A DNA stretch of 19,578 nucleotides from JBLHGU01 sp047615875 (GCA_047615875.1 JBLHGU010000092.1:1-19578), one strand, 5' to 3'. Positions 1-7,531 are shown, counted from the stretch's first letter. The notes: generated from the sequence alone by a model not told the origin. Made by a program: numbers and translations.

Positions 1-2
1 CT

Positions 3-668
3 CAGGTCTACAATCATATCACCACACGAATACCCCGCACAGAGCATCTGCTGATCAACCCCTTTGGTTACAGCTATGACGAGATTACACCGTCATGCCT
101 GGTCAAAATCGACATCCAGGGCAATAAGATTGATGACAGCGAACTACCGGTTAACAAGGCGGGTTATCTAATACACTCAGCCATTCATGAAGCCAGAGAA
201 GATATAAATTGCGTAATCCACACTCATTCACACAATTCCCAGGCCATTGGAACGATAGACATACCTTTTATTCCGCTTACCCAGGAAAGCTGTCAATTTC
301 ACCAACGGGTTGGCTATCATGAGTTCGAGGGCATCGTACTTGACGATACTGAAAAACAACGTTTGGTTGAAGATCTCGGCGCGGATAACCATACACTGGT
401 TTTAAACAATCATGGCATTATAACTACAGGAAATTCACCGATTTGGGCGTTCGATCGACTCTTTCAGTTCGAACGAGCTGCAGGGATTCAACTAAGAGCT
501 TTGGCGTCCGGCCAGCCGTTAAAATTAATTTCAGAACAGGTTTTGTCCCACACGCGTGATCAATTTGAAGGTGGAGCTGCCCAGGCGGGTGCAGTGGTCC
601 GGCACCCCGCCTGGCCTGCTTATTACCGGATGATGGATCGCCTCGACCCCAACTGGCGACGCGAATAG
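3..668 (+). CDS. Class II aldolase/adducin family protein, 5'-truncated
   Basis: The open frame runs from the window edge (reading from base 3) to TAG at 666-668, so the N-terminus is missing. The family holds zinc-dependent aldolases, epimerases and dehydratases acting on sugar phosphates or related hydroxy-carbonyl compounds in the cytoplasm. Visible landmarks are an N-terminal 'NHIT.R.P' segment, the 'LINPFG' loop, the zinc-binding 'IHTHSH' (HxH, about bases 216-233) after a Glu-containing helix 'IHEARED', and the later 'LVLNNHG' histidine expected to complete the zinc site. A TTG at 363 is internal: the conserved zinc motif lies upstream of it in the same frame, so it is not the start. 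The C-terminus 'HPAWPAYYRMMDRLDP' resembles class II aldolase/adducin-domain proteins of unknown substrate common in proteobacteria. The family is sure; the substrate cannot be told. Confidence 0.9.
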   Translation, partial: QVYNHITTRIPRTEHLLINPFGYSYDEITPSCLVKIDIQGNKIDDSELPVNKAGYLIHSAIHEAREDINCVIHTHSHNSQAIGTIDIPFIPLTQESCQFHQRVGYHEFEGIVLDDTEKQRLVEDLGADNHTLVLNNHGIITTGNSPIWAFDRLFQFERAAGIQLRALASGQPLKLISEQVLSHTRDQFEGGAAQAGAVVRHPAWPAYYRMMDRLDPNWRRE

Positions 669-730
669 TTGGGGTCATCAGGAACACAGACTGAGACATT
701 GGTTATAGAAAAATGATGAGTTTCACCCAC

Positions 731-751
731 CCTACGGTTGAGTAGGTTTTT
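731..751 (+). terminator. Short hairpin plus T5 after the aldolase gene
   Basis: CCTAC (731-735), a six-base loop and GTAGG (742-746) form a 5-bp stem followed by TTTTT (747-751). It sits 62 bp after the aldolase stop codon and overlaps the last codons and stop of the convergent SulP gene. The stem is short, so this is a modest candidate for an intrinsic terminator of the rightward gene. Confidence 0.4.
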
Positions 752-2381
752 CAATCAACCTGGCCGCCATATTTAGCGCACTAAGTCGCCTCTTGAATCT
801 AAAACCTTTCCCTAGAGCACGGAGAACTCCCGTCCTATTAAGAGACTTTCCGACCTCGTTTGTCATTCCACATAGCAAAATATTACCTTGCGAATGCCTT
901 ATTCGCTTAATAATTTCCTCGATAGCTAGTGCTGCACTATCGTCAATGGACTGAACGTTTTCCAGATCGAGAATCAGAATTTTGTGAGGTTCATCAGGTA
1001 ATGCATAATCAACCATGTCTTTCGCCGCACCAAAGCTTAAGGGGCCGCGCAATTGGAAGATGAAAACCTGATCGTGCATTGCTTCGACTAATTCTTTTTC
1101 TTGCGCCGATAGTCCAGTGGTTTTTTTATGTTTCTTATAGGCACGGAACTCCGCTTCTTGTAAATCTGCATATTGTTTTACAAATAACAAGCTCGCAGTT
1201 ATGACGCCAACAGCCACCGCCATTATTAGATCGACAAATACGGTGAGTAATAAAACCGCCAGCATGATGGCAGAGCCACTTTTGGGTGCGCGTGACAGGC
1301 GGCGAAGATAATCCCAATCTACGATATCAAAACCGACTTTTAGTAATATACCCGCGAGTGTTGCATGCGGGATATGCGCGGAAAAAGATCCGAAACCAAG
1401 AACGATCAGGAGTAGGGTTAACGCATGAATTATCCCTGATAAAGGGGTTTGTCCGCCGGTGCGCACATTAATAACCGTGCGCATAGTTGCGCCAGCACCA
1501 GGCAGTCCACCAAAAGCTCCAGCAACAATATTGCCGATACCTTGTCCGAGAAGCTCACGATTCGAGTCGTGACGGGTTTGGCTAATATTATCCGCTACAA
1601 GTGAGGTCAACAAACTATCGATAGAACCTAGCAGTGCCAACACAAGTGCTGATTTGAGCATGTCTAAAAATAATGTGGCTTCGATCTGCGGAAAAACCAA
1701 TTGCGGCAGACCGCTTGGAATCTCACCGATTACCGGTGCCTCGGGAAACAATGTTACAACCAGAAAACCACCTATTAGCAATGCAGACAGTGGCGCTGGG
1801 AAAAATCGTGAAACGCTGTGTGGCAAAAATACTACCACCATTAGGGAAAGGAGCCCGACCGCTACAGCGTGGAGGTTTATATTGGTTTTAAGGTGTCTTA
1901 ACTCCGCAAGTGCAGGCAATACACCACCAGTCGGATTGTCATAACCAAATAATGGTGCGAGTTCGATAATGATGATAATCAAACCGATACCCGTCATGAA
2001 GCCAGAAATGACCGGATAGGGCACAAGCTTGATATAACGACCAAGTTTGAGTAGGCCAAACAGGATTTGAAACATCCCGCCCATCATAACCACGGTGAAC
2101 GCTAAAGTGGGGTTATGGGCAAACTGCATAATGACAGCGGTCATAATGACAGTCATTGGTCCTGTAGGCCCGGATATCTGTGCCGGAGTACCACCAAACA
2201 GGGCGGAGAAAAAACCCACGAAGATTGCACCGTATAGCCCCGCCAGAGCCCCTGCACCAGATGCTACGCCAAATGCCAGTGCTAGCGGAAGCGCTACTAC
2301 GGCAGCGGTTAGTCCGCCAAATAAATCACCCTTAAAGTGGCGAAATATTCCTATGTTTATCTGCAAGCGGTTTTCGATCAC
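732..2381 (-). CDS. SulP/SLC26 transporter, BicA-like (probable bicarbonate symporter)
   Basis: A 549-residue inner-membrane anion transporter with about 14 hydrophobic segments (residues ~20-410) and a cytoplasmic STAS domain (~430-540). The N-terminal block 'FGGLTAAVVALPLALAFGV', 'GGTPAQISGPTGPMTV' and 'GSIDSLLTSLVAD' (Asp255, Thr259) plus 'GAGATM' (295-300) closely resemble my recollection of cyanobacterial BicA, a Na+/HCO3- symporter. The Asp/Thr and Gly-Ala-Thr positions are those used for the sodium site in that family. The STAS domain carries 'SIDDSAALAIEE'. The start is GTG at 2381-2379; an in-frame TGA lies four codons upstream and a weak GAAG precedes it. The gene is 66 bp downstream of the XRE regulator on the same strand, so the two probably share a transcript. 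Bicarbonate as substrate is inference; sulfate or another anion remains possible. Confidence 0.9.
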   Translation of the reverse strand: MIENRLQINIGIFRHFKGDLFGGLTAAVVALPLALAFGVASGAGALAGLYGAIFVGFFSALFGGTPAQISGPTGPMTVIMTAVIMQFAHNPTLAFTVVMMGGMFQILFGLLKLGRYIKLVPYPVISGFMTGIGLIIIIIELAPLFGYDNPTGGVLPALAELRHLKTNINLHAVAVGLLSLMVVVFLPHSVSRFFPAPLSALLIGGFLVVTLFPEAPVIGEIPSGLPQLVFPQIEATLFLDMLKSALVLALLGSIDSLLTSLVADNISQTRHDSNRELLGQGIGNIVAGAFGGLPGAGATMRTVINVRTGGQTPLSGIIHALTLLLIVLGFGSFSAHIPHATLAGILLKVGFDIVDWDYLRRLSRAPKSGSAIMLAVLLLTVFVDLIMAVAVGVITASLLFVKQYADLQEAEFRAYKKHKKTTGLSAQEKELVEAMHDQVFIFQLRGPLSFGAAKDMVDYALPDEPHKILILDLENVQSIDDSAALAIEEIIKRIRHSQGNILLCGMTNEVGKSLNRTGVLRALGKGFRFKRRLSALNMAARLIEKPTQP

Positions 2382-2447
2382 AGCATATCTTCAGTTGGTA
2401 TCGATTTCGGTAATTCCGGAGTTTGATACGCTTTAAACACAAATTGG

Positions 2448-2690
2448 CTATTTAAGTCGAACCCCACGACGGCCTTCACTACTGACAGCGCCCTCTGCAA
2501 TCAGTTCTATTCCCTGCGCTTCAAGAGCTTCAACGACTTTGGCCAGAGAAGATGTATTGCCACGAACATTCTCTTCGCTGGCTTCCATACGCCGGATTGT
2601 CGGCACGGAAACACCCGATATATCAGCGAGTTGCTGTTGATCGAGCCCTAAAAGAGCGCGCGCGGCTTTCATTTGATTTGACGTAAGCAT
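2448..2690 (-). CDS. XRE-family helix-turn-helix regulator
   Basis: An 80-residue single-domain DNA-binding protein. Residues ~4-60 form a Cro/C1-type helix-turn-helix: 'ARALLGLDQQQLADISGVS' then 'VPTIRRMEASEENVRG', with recognition helix around 'SVPTIRRME'. The tail 'IELIAEGAVSSEGRRGVRLK' is typical of small XRE proteins found beside SulP genes and toxin-antitoxin-like regulators. The ATG at 2690 is followed by 'MLTSNQMKAAR', the usual N-terminus of this group. No good Shine-Dalgarno sequence precedes it (run of T and A), so translation may be weak or leaderless. It is the first gene of the leftward unit with the BicA-like transporter and faces the divergent second SulP gene. Local control of one or both transporters is inferred. 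Confidence 0.85.
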   Translation of the reverse strand: MLTSNQMKAARALLGLDQQQLADISGVSVPTIRRMEASEENVRGNTSSLAKVVEALEAQGIELIAEGAVSSEGRRGVRLK

Positions 2691-2697
2691 TGTTAAA

Positions 2698-2813
2698 AAT
2701 ATATCAAAAGCGGTATAGAAAATATCATATAGAAGTTTTAATATCTCATAATCAATGCCATAAAATTAATATAGATACAAATAAACTCACTAGTGGGTAT
2801 TAATATATCATAT
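2698..2813. repeat. Four related AATATxTCA-like elements
   Basis: Related short elements occur at 2698-2706 (AATATATCA), 2721-2730 (AATATCATAT), 2740-2750 (AATATCTCATA) and 2802-2813 (AATATATCATAT). The first and last share nine identical bases. They could be operators for the adjacent XRE protein, but in such AT-rich DNA chance recurrence is quite possible. Confidence 0.35.
2785..2798. promoter_or_regulatory. Imperfect palindrome centred on CACTAGTG
   Basis: ACTCACTAGTGGGT is a 14-bp inverted repeat with a perfect 8-bp core (2788-2795) and one mismatched pair. It lies midway in the divergent region and is the most GC-rich patch there. This is the architecture of a homodimer operator, plausibly for the XRE regulator; no functional evidence is visible. 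Confidence 0.4.
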
Positions 2814-2892
2814 TTCTTTCGGCTTTTTGCAGTGTCCCGCAATATGCACCAGTCCGGTCGCATCATCAAAATTGAGCATGAGGTAATTCACA

Positions 2893-4659
2893 ATTAACAC
2901 TCGACTCGTAGTTCGTCGACTATTTCCCTTTATTCGTTGGTGGCCAAATGTCAATCGCGACAGCCTTCGCTCTGACGCCGTCGCAGGACTCACCGGGGCT
3001 ATAATTGTTCTGCCCCAGGGTGTTGCATTTGCCACTATTGCTGGCATGCCGCCGGAGTATGGGCTCTACGCAAGTATGATTCCTGCAATTATCGCTGCAC
3101 TATTCGGATCGTCGTGGCATTTAGTCTCCGGCCCGACGACTGCAGCATCTATCGTCATGTTTTCGGCGCTTAGTTCTCATGCCTTGCCCGGCACCGCAGA
3201 CTATGTATCGCTCGCTATAACGTTGACATTTATGGTGGGCGTCATCCAGTTTCTAATGGGTACGTTTCGGATGGGCACGTTGGTCAACTTTATATCGCAC
3301 TCTGTAATCGTTGGATTTACCGCCGGTGCTGCGGTATTGATTGCGACAAAACAGGCAAAAAATTTCTTCGGCCTGGATATACCGGCCGGTGGGCACTTTC
3401 ATGAGATTTTTTACTATAGCCTGCAACATATATCCGAAGCACATCCGCTGGTGTCATTCGTGGCGTTAGTAACGCTTGGCTCTGGAATTTTAGTCAAGAA
3501 ATATCTTCCAAAAATACCGTATATGATTGCTGCACTGTTTATTGGAAGCATTACTGCTGTTGTTCTCAATCTTTTACTAGGCGAAGATAAAACAGGCATC
3601 CACATGGTTGGTGCTCTGCCCAGAAGTCTTCCACCGTTATCAATGCCGGACTTTAGCGTATCTACTTTCAAGGAACTCGCCCCAGCGGCACTGGCAATGA
3701 CGCTATTTGCGTTAACTGAAGCTGTTTCAATAGCAAGATCAATTTCACTTAAGTCAGGACAGGCGATTGAGGGCAATCAGGAATTTATAGGCCAGGGGTT
3801 ATCCAACCTGATCGGTAGTTTTTTCTCAGCCTATGTGGCAACTGGGTCGTTTAATCGAAGCGGTGCCAATTATGATGCTGGTGCTCGCACACCGTTATCC
3901 GCTGTTTTTTCAGGTGTGATTCTTATAGTAATCGTCCTGGCGGTGGCGCCTCTCACGGCCTATCTACCAAACGCAGCTATGGCTGGCTTATTATTCCTGG
4001 TAGCGTGGCGACTAATTGATTTTTACCAGATTCGACTGATCTTGAAGGCAAGTCGGGCCGACGCAACTGTAATGATTGTCACTTTTCTTGGTGCACTTTT
4101 CCTGGAACTTGAATTCGCAATATTGATGGGTGTAACCCTTTCACTCATGATTTATCTGACCAATACATCGAAACCAAAAATTTTGCAGCTATTGCCGGAT
4201 CCTGATTCTAAAAAAAGAAAACTCACGACGAGCACCAAACTGCCAGAGTGCCCTCAGTTAAAGATAATCCGCATCGATGATTCGTTATATTTCGGGGCTG
4301 TGACCTATGTTAGGGAAATATTGCGAAGAATTCGAGAGCACTACCCTGATCAAAAACACCTCCTGATTCTCGCTCAGGGAATAAATCAAGTTGATGTTGC
4401 GGGCTCTGAGCTATTGATTGAGGAAGTACGAGCCAGGAGAAAGCTTGGAGGGGATGTTTATATCTATCAGTTCAAGGACAGTGCATCTACCGTTTTCAAT
4501 AAATGCGGCTACGTTGATGAGTTGGGCAGTGATCATTTTTTCCAATCAAAAGAGTATGCACTGGGTCGTATATATTCAAACCTTGATAGGTCAATTTGTT
4601 CGACATGCGAAAGTAAAATATTTCTTGAGTGTAAAAATGACAAGACTATCGCTCAATAA
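2893..4659 (+). CDS. SulP/SLC26 family inorganic anion (sulfate-type) transporter
   Basis: Membrane anion transporter of the classical SulP branch: 'GLTGAIIVLPQGVAFATIAG', 'PPEYGLYASMIPAI', 'SGPTTAASIVMFS', about 12-14 hydrophobic segments, then a C-terminal STAS domain with 'QVDVAGSELLIEE'. It ends with a Cys-rich tail 'CSTCESKIFLEC', seen in a subgroup of these proteins. The first ATG in frame (3046) is clearly internal, since 51 conserved codons precede it ('RLFPFIRWWPNVNRDSLRSDAVAGL...'). Upstream the frame is open only to TAA at 2884-2886, and no ATG, GTG or TTG lies between. The best candidate is ATT at 2893, nine bases after GAGG of a Shine-Dalgarno-like sequence; this gives 588 residues, normal for the family. 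Otherwise the true ATG at 2878 is cut off by TAA. It is divergent from the XRE/BicA-like pair. Substrate unknown: sulfate, bicarbonate or a dicarboxylate. Confidence 0.85.
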   Translation: MNTRLVVRRLFPFIRWWPNVNRDSLRSDAVAGLTGAIIVLPQGVAFATIAGMPPEYGLYASMIPAIIAALFGSSWHLVSGPTTAASIVMFSALSSHALPGTADYVSLAITLTFMVGVIQFLMGTFRMGTLVNFISHSVIVGFTAGAAVLIATKQAKNFFGLDIPAGGHFHEIFYYSLQHISEAHPLVSFVALVTLGSGILVKKYLPKIPYMIAALFIGSITAVVLNLLLGEDKTGIHMVGALPRSLPPLSMPDFSVSTFKELAPAALAMTLFALTEAVSIARSISLKSGQAIEGNQEFIGQGLSNLIGSFFSAYVATGSFNRSGANYDAGARTPLSAVFSGVILIVIVLAVAPLTAYLPNAAMAGLLFLVAWRLIDFYQIRLILKASRADATVMIVTFLGALFLELEFAILMGVTLSLMIYLTNTSKPKILQLLPDPDSKKRKLTTSTKLPECPQLKIIRIDDSLYFGAVTYVREILRRIREHYPDQKHLLILAQGINQVDVAGSELLIEEVRARRKLGGDVYIYQFKDSASTVFNKCGYVDELGSDHFFQSKEYALGRIYSNLDRSICSTCESKIFLECKNDKTIAQ

Positions 4660-4804
4660 TCTCTTTTTCCAAAACAACTGGTTTCAGCAATCCCATAGTT
4701 TGAAATTCACTAAACAAAGGCCTGGCTAATGTAAGCCAACCACTGGCAACCGCCCTGAGCTATTCTGAAAACGCACTGGGCGTAAGATTTCAATTATGTT
4801 TAGC

Positions 4805-4817
4805 CTTGCTCAGCAAG
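4805..4817. promoter_or_regulatory. 13-bp palindrome upstream of the MFS promoter
   Basis: CTTGCTCAGCAAG is a perfect odd palindrome (6+1+6). Its centre is 22 bp ahead of the -35 hexamer, a common place for an activator operator. It could equally form a short cruciform or hairpin. No regulator gene adjoins it. Confidence 0.4.
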
Positions 4818-4832
4818 CACTAGTTGACGCGA

Positions 4833-4861
4833 TTGACATATCAATTGCCTTAAATTGTAAT
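4833..4861 (+). promoter_or_regulatory. Sigma70-like promoter of the MFS gene
   Basis: A perfect TTGACA (4833-4838) is separated by 17 bp from TGTAAT (4856-4861, five of six consensus bases). Predicted transcription start is near 4868. This is the clearest promoter in the window and drives the MFS gene; read-through into the cyanophycin genes is possible but 208 bp and a hairpin intervene. Confidence 0.7.
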
Positions 4862-4962
4862 CGAAAAGAGTCCAGCCTCTATAGAATTCCATATAGCAGA
4901 AATTCTGTCTCTTTACATCTGGAGGAGCTTGCCTTCTCGAAAACCTGGTAGATAGCGAAACT

Positions 4963-6153
4963 TTGATCAACAAATCTTACTGTGTCGTTGGCGGTGCCTT
5001 TACAGTGCAAGGCGTCATGGTCGGCTGCCTGTATGCCTATGGCGTTTTCTTTAACTATCTGGAAACAGATTTGGGCTGGTCGCGCACACAGCTCTCACTG
5101 GGCATGTCACTAACAGTTATTGTCATGGGTTTGTTTTCAATCCCAGCCGGGAGACTCAGTGATAAATTCGGTGCTCGTTGGGTATTGATGGGATCCAGCC
5201 TGTTCGCGGGGGTGGGGATTATGCTTCTCACCACGCTGTCTGCGCCCTGGCAGTTATATATATTCTTTAGCCTCATGTTTGGCATCGGAATGTGTACCCA
5301 TGATGTAGTGACTCTGTCTGCTGTAGCCAAGTGGTTCCCGAAGAGGCGTGGAGCAGTCAGTGCCGTCGTTAAAGTGGGTACGGCAACAGGTCAGATGATC
5401 ATGCCTATATTGGTTAGTTTTCTGATCCTTGCCTATGGCTGGCGGTCTGCCTTTCTGTTCCTGGGTGTGGGAGCTTTATTTGTTCTGTTGATTGCAAGCT
5501 ACTTGACGGGCATCAAGCCGCAAAGTAATCCTGGCAATCCGCAACAAACCCAATCAAATGAATTCACCTTCAAGGAGGCTTGCAAGGAGCGCTCCGTCTG
5601 GACTCTTTGTGCCATTCAATTATTGTTGTTTATCTCGTTCATGACTATCCCTTTACACATAGTAAATCACGCTATCGACATGGGGGACACGCCGGCTGAA
5701 GCATCACGCATTCTCTCGACAATTGCAGCATTCAGTGTCGTGGGCAGAATGATAATCGGTTTTTTGGTTGATCGAATAGGCTCTAAAAATGCCTTTCTAA
5801 TCGGCCTGCTACCATTAGTCATAAGTCTCTGCTGGATATTGTTTATAGAAGACACACGAACACTTTATTTTTTTGCTGCAATTTATGGCTTTAGTCATGG
5901 TGGCTTATTTACTGTGGTTTCGCCCACGGTAGCTGATTTATTTGGCACCAGAGCCCACGGTACAATTTTCGGTATGATTTGGCTCTTTGGCACTGTTGGA
6001 GGTTTTGCCGGATCCCTGATAACCGGCATGATTTTCGATGCCGGTAACAGTTACCAGCTAGCCTTTCTCATGATGGCAGGCGCGTCTTTTCTGGCGCTGT
6101 TGTTAGGACTTACTCTCCCAGCTAAGAAAAAAAGTGATCTTGTGCCCAATTAA
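4963..6153 (+). CDS. MFS transporter, monocarboxylate/OFA-like
   Basis: A 396-residue major facilitator protein with 12 hydrophobic segments. Each half carries the loop 2-3 signature: 'GRLSDKFGARWVLMG' (~residue 63) and 'GFLVDRIGSKNAFLIG' (~residue 266). The fold pattern 'YGVFFNYLETDLGWSRTQLS' and 'KWFPKRRGAVSAVVKVGTATGQ' is that of the monocarboxylate porter / oxalate-formate antiporter group, which moves small organic acids by proton-coupled symport or exchange. The start is uncertain: TTG at 4963 is the only common start codon before the first membrane segment, but it has no good Shine-Dalgarno sequence, while GGAGGAG lies 35 bp upstream. It is co-oriented with the cyanophycin cassette 208 bp downstream. 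Substrate unknown. Confidence 0.88.
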   Translation: MINKSYCVVGGAFTVQGVMVGCLYAYGVFFNYLETDLGWSRTQLSLGMSLTVIVMGLFSIPAGRLSDKFGARWVLMGSSLFAGVGIMLLTTLSAPWQLYIFFSLMFGIGMCTHDVVTLSAVAKWFPKRRGAVSAVVKVGTATGQMIMPILVSFLILAYGWRSAFLFLGVGALFVLLIASYLTGIKPQSNPGNPQQTQSNEFTFKEACKERSVWTLCAIQLLLFISFMTIPLHIVNHAIDMGDTPAEASRILSTIAAFSVVGRMIIGFLVDRIGSKNAFLIGLLPLVISLCWILFIEDTRTLYFFAAIYGFSHGGLFTVVSPTVADLFGTRAHGTIFGMIWLFGTVGGFAGSLITGMIFDAGNSYQLAFLMMAGASFLALLLGLTLPAKKKSDLVPN

Positions 6154-6285
6154 CGTCTCGCTAATTAATCGCGTAGCTAAATTTTGAGAAACAACATTTT
6201 AGGAATAATAAAGGTGCCATCACAAGCTTGGTGCTAGTAAAATCGCATCCACCAAAATAGTCTTCCCCGAAAGAAACAAACTTCC

Positions 6286-6309
6286 AGAATGCTTATGCAG
6301 AAGCATTCT
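6286..6309 (+). terminator. 9-bp perfect hairpin between MFS gene and iadA
   Basis: AGAATGCTT (6286-6294) and AAGCATTCT (6301-6309) form a perfect 9-bp stem with a 6-base loop. It lies 132 bp after the MFS stop and 52 bp before the iadA start. Only a short T run follows, so it is a weak intrinsic terminator; it could instead be an operator or an mRNA structure before the cyanophycin genes. Confidence 0.45.
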
Positions 6310-6361
6310 TAAATACACAAAATCAGTTAAACTAACCGTCTCCCTGCCCGTCTATTCCCCC

Positions 6362-7531
6362 ATGTTTGAAATTATCGCTAACGCGAATTTGTACTCGCCT
6401 GAGCCCGAAGGGCTAAAACACCTGTTAATTTGTGCTGGAAAAGTAGTACATATTGCCACTGATATACCCAAACTAGATCCATCGCTTAACGTTAGGCACA
6501 CGGACCTGGAAGGGGCCATTGTTGCACCAGGATTTATTGATGGTCATGCTCACTTAACCGGTGGTGGTGGCGAAGCAGGTTTTGCTACTCGCGTGCCACC
6601 CCTGCCCATTAGTCAATTCACCCACACGGGAGTTACCACGGCAATTGGTTTACTCGGCACCGATGACCTAACACGAACACCACAAAGTCTGCTAGCTCAA
6701 GTGATGTCGCTCCGCGAAGAGGGCATGTCCGCCTGGTGCTATACCGGTGGTTATCACATACCTGTAACAACGCTTACTGGTTCAATTCGAAGTGACATGG
6801 TAAATCTTGATCCGGTAATCGGCGTCGGCGAGCTGGCGATTAGTGATCACCGCTCCAGTCAGCCGACTCTTGATGAGATTCTCCGCATCGCCAGCGAAGT
6901 TCATGTTGCCGGCCTAATGACAGGCAAAGCAGGTATTGTGCATTTTCATCTTGGCGATGGTCAGCGCGGCATGTCCCTGATAAACCAGTGCCTGGATCAA
7001 TCCGAAATCCCTGCACGAGTATTCAACCCCACCCACATCACTCGCAATCGGCCTCTATTTCGACAAGCCTGTGACCTCACGAAACGAGGTTGCTATGTCG
7101 ACATTACTGCCGGACCTGGCGGTGGCGACGGCTGGTCCACTGTCGAAGCTGTAAATGTATACCTTGATAATAATTGTTCAATGAATCAACTTACAATTAG
7201 TTCCGACGGTGGTGGATGTCTGCCGGAGTTCGATAAAACCGGTCAGCTGCTATCAATGGATTTTGGCCGTAGCTCCAGCCTTGGAGAGGCCCTTATCGAC
7301 TTAGTAAACAGTGGGATCAAACTAGAACGGGTTTTGCCTTTGCTAACGTCAAACGTTTCTACTCTGCTAAGGTTGAAACATAAGGGCAAAATTGCTCCCG
7401 GATTCGACGCAGATCTTATTGTTCTGGGCGATCAGCTACAGATTAATAGCGTTATGCTTGGAGGCAATTGGCATGTGGAAAGAGGAGTTCAAACAATTCG
7501 GGGTTTCTTCGAGAAGGAGGTGATTTTGTGA
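6362..7531 (+). CDS. iadA: Isoaspartyl dipeptidase (beta-aspartyl peptidase)
   Basis: A 389-residue amidohydrolase-superfamily metalloenzyme that hydrolyses beta-Asp-X dipeptides. Next to cyanophycinase its likely substrate is beta-Asp-Arg, giving Asp and Arg in the cytoplasm. Motifs follow E. coli IadA: 'PGFIDGHAHL' (His62, His64), 'GGGGEAG' (Glu71), 'GGYHIP' (Tyr131), 'AISDHRS' (159-165), 'VHFHLGDG', 'NPTHITRN' and 'ISSDGGG' (catalytic Asp). The bridging carboxylated Lys of E. coli ('VKCAISDHR') is not present; the local sequence is 'VGELAISDHR', with Glu157 available as a bridging ligand. The ATG at 6362 follows a pyrimidine-rich stretch without a Shine-Dalgarno sequence. The 3' end overlaps cphB by 4 bp (GTGA). 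Family call is secure; beta-Asp-Arg specificity is inferred from context. Confidence 0.93.
   Translation: MFEIIANANLYSPEPEGLKHLLICAGKVVHIATDIPKLDPSLNVRHTDLEGAIVAPGFIDGHAHLTGGGGEAGFATRVPPLPISQFTHTGVTTAIGLLGTDDLTRTPQSLLAQVMSLREEGMSAWCYTGGYHIPVTTLTGSIRSDMVNLDPVIGVGELAISDHRSSQPTLDEILRIASEVHVAGLMTGKAGIVHFHLGDGQRGMSLINQCLDQSEIPARVFNPTHITRNRPLFRQACDLTKRGCYVDITAGPGGGDGWSTVEAVNVYLDNNCSMNQLTISSDGGGCLPEFDKTGQLLSMDFGRSSSLGEALIDLVNSGIKLERVLPLLTSNVSTLLRLKHKGKIAPGFDADLIVLGDQLQINSVMLGGNWHVERGVQTIRGFFEKEVIL
7514..7523 (+). promoter_or_regulatory. Perfect Shine-Dalgarno for cphB inside iadA
   Basis: AAGGAGGTGA is a full match to the 16S rRNA 3' end and lies inside the last iadA codons, seven bases after GGAGG before GTG at 7528. 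It fixes the cphB start and indicates strong translational coupling. It is far better than the sites of iadA and cphA. Confidence 0.85.

Larger units (their letters stand above)
2691..2892. promoter_or_regulatory. AT-rich divergent control region between XRE/SulP and the second SulP
   Basis: About 200 bp separate two divergent transcription units. The first 130 bp are strongly AT-rich and must hold promoters for both directions; several TATA-like hexamers occur, so I do not single out one. It carries four AATATxTCA-like elements and one CACTAGTG-centred palindrome, listed separately. A near-complete Shine-Dalgarno GAGGT lies at 2880-2884 on the plus strand, inside a three-codon ATG-AGG-TAA frame. 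Confidence 0.6.
4660..4962. other. Intergenic region upstream of the MFS gene
   Basis: No coding frame is convincing here. The stretch holds a 5-bp hairpin (TGGCT/AGCCA, 4723-4738) without a T-run, a 13-bp palindrome (4805-4817), a strong sigma70-like promoter (4833-4861) and a GGAGGAG sequence (4921-4927). The leader from the inferred transcription start to the annotated MFS start is about 95 nt. Confidence 0.6.

Noticed and set aside
363..668. A TTG-started 101-residue gene
   Set aside because: The same frame is open to the window edge and carries the zinc-binding HxH motif upstream, so this is the 3' part of a longer truncated gene.
2808..3047. Minus-strand open frame of 79 codons in the divergent region
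   Set aside because: It overlaps the conserved N-terminus of the rightward SulP on the opposite strand and has no recognisable domain.
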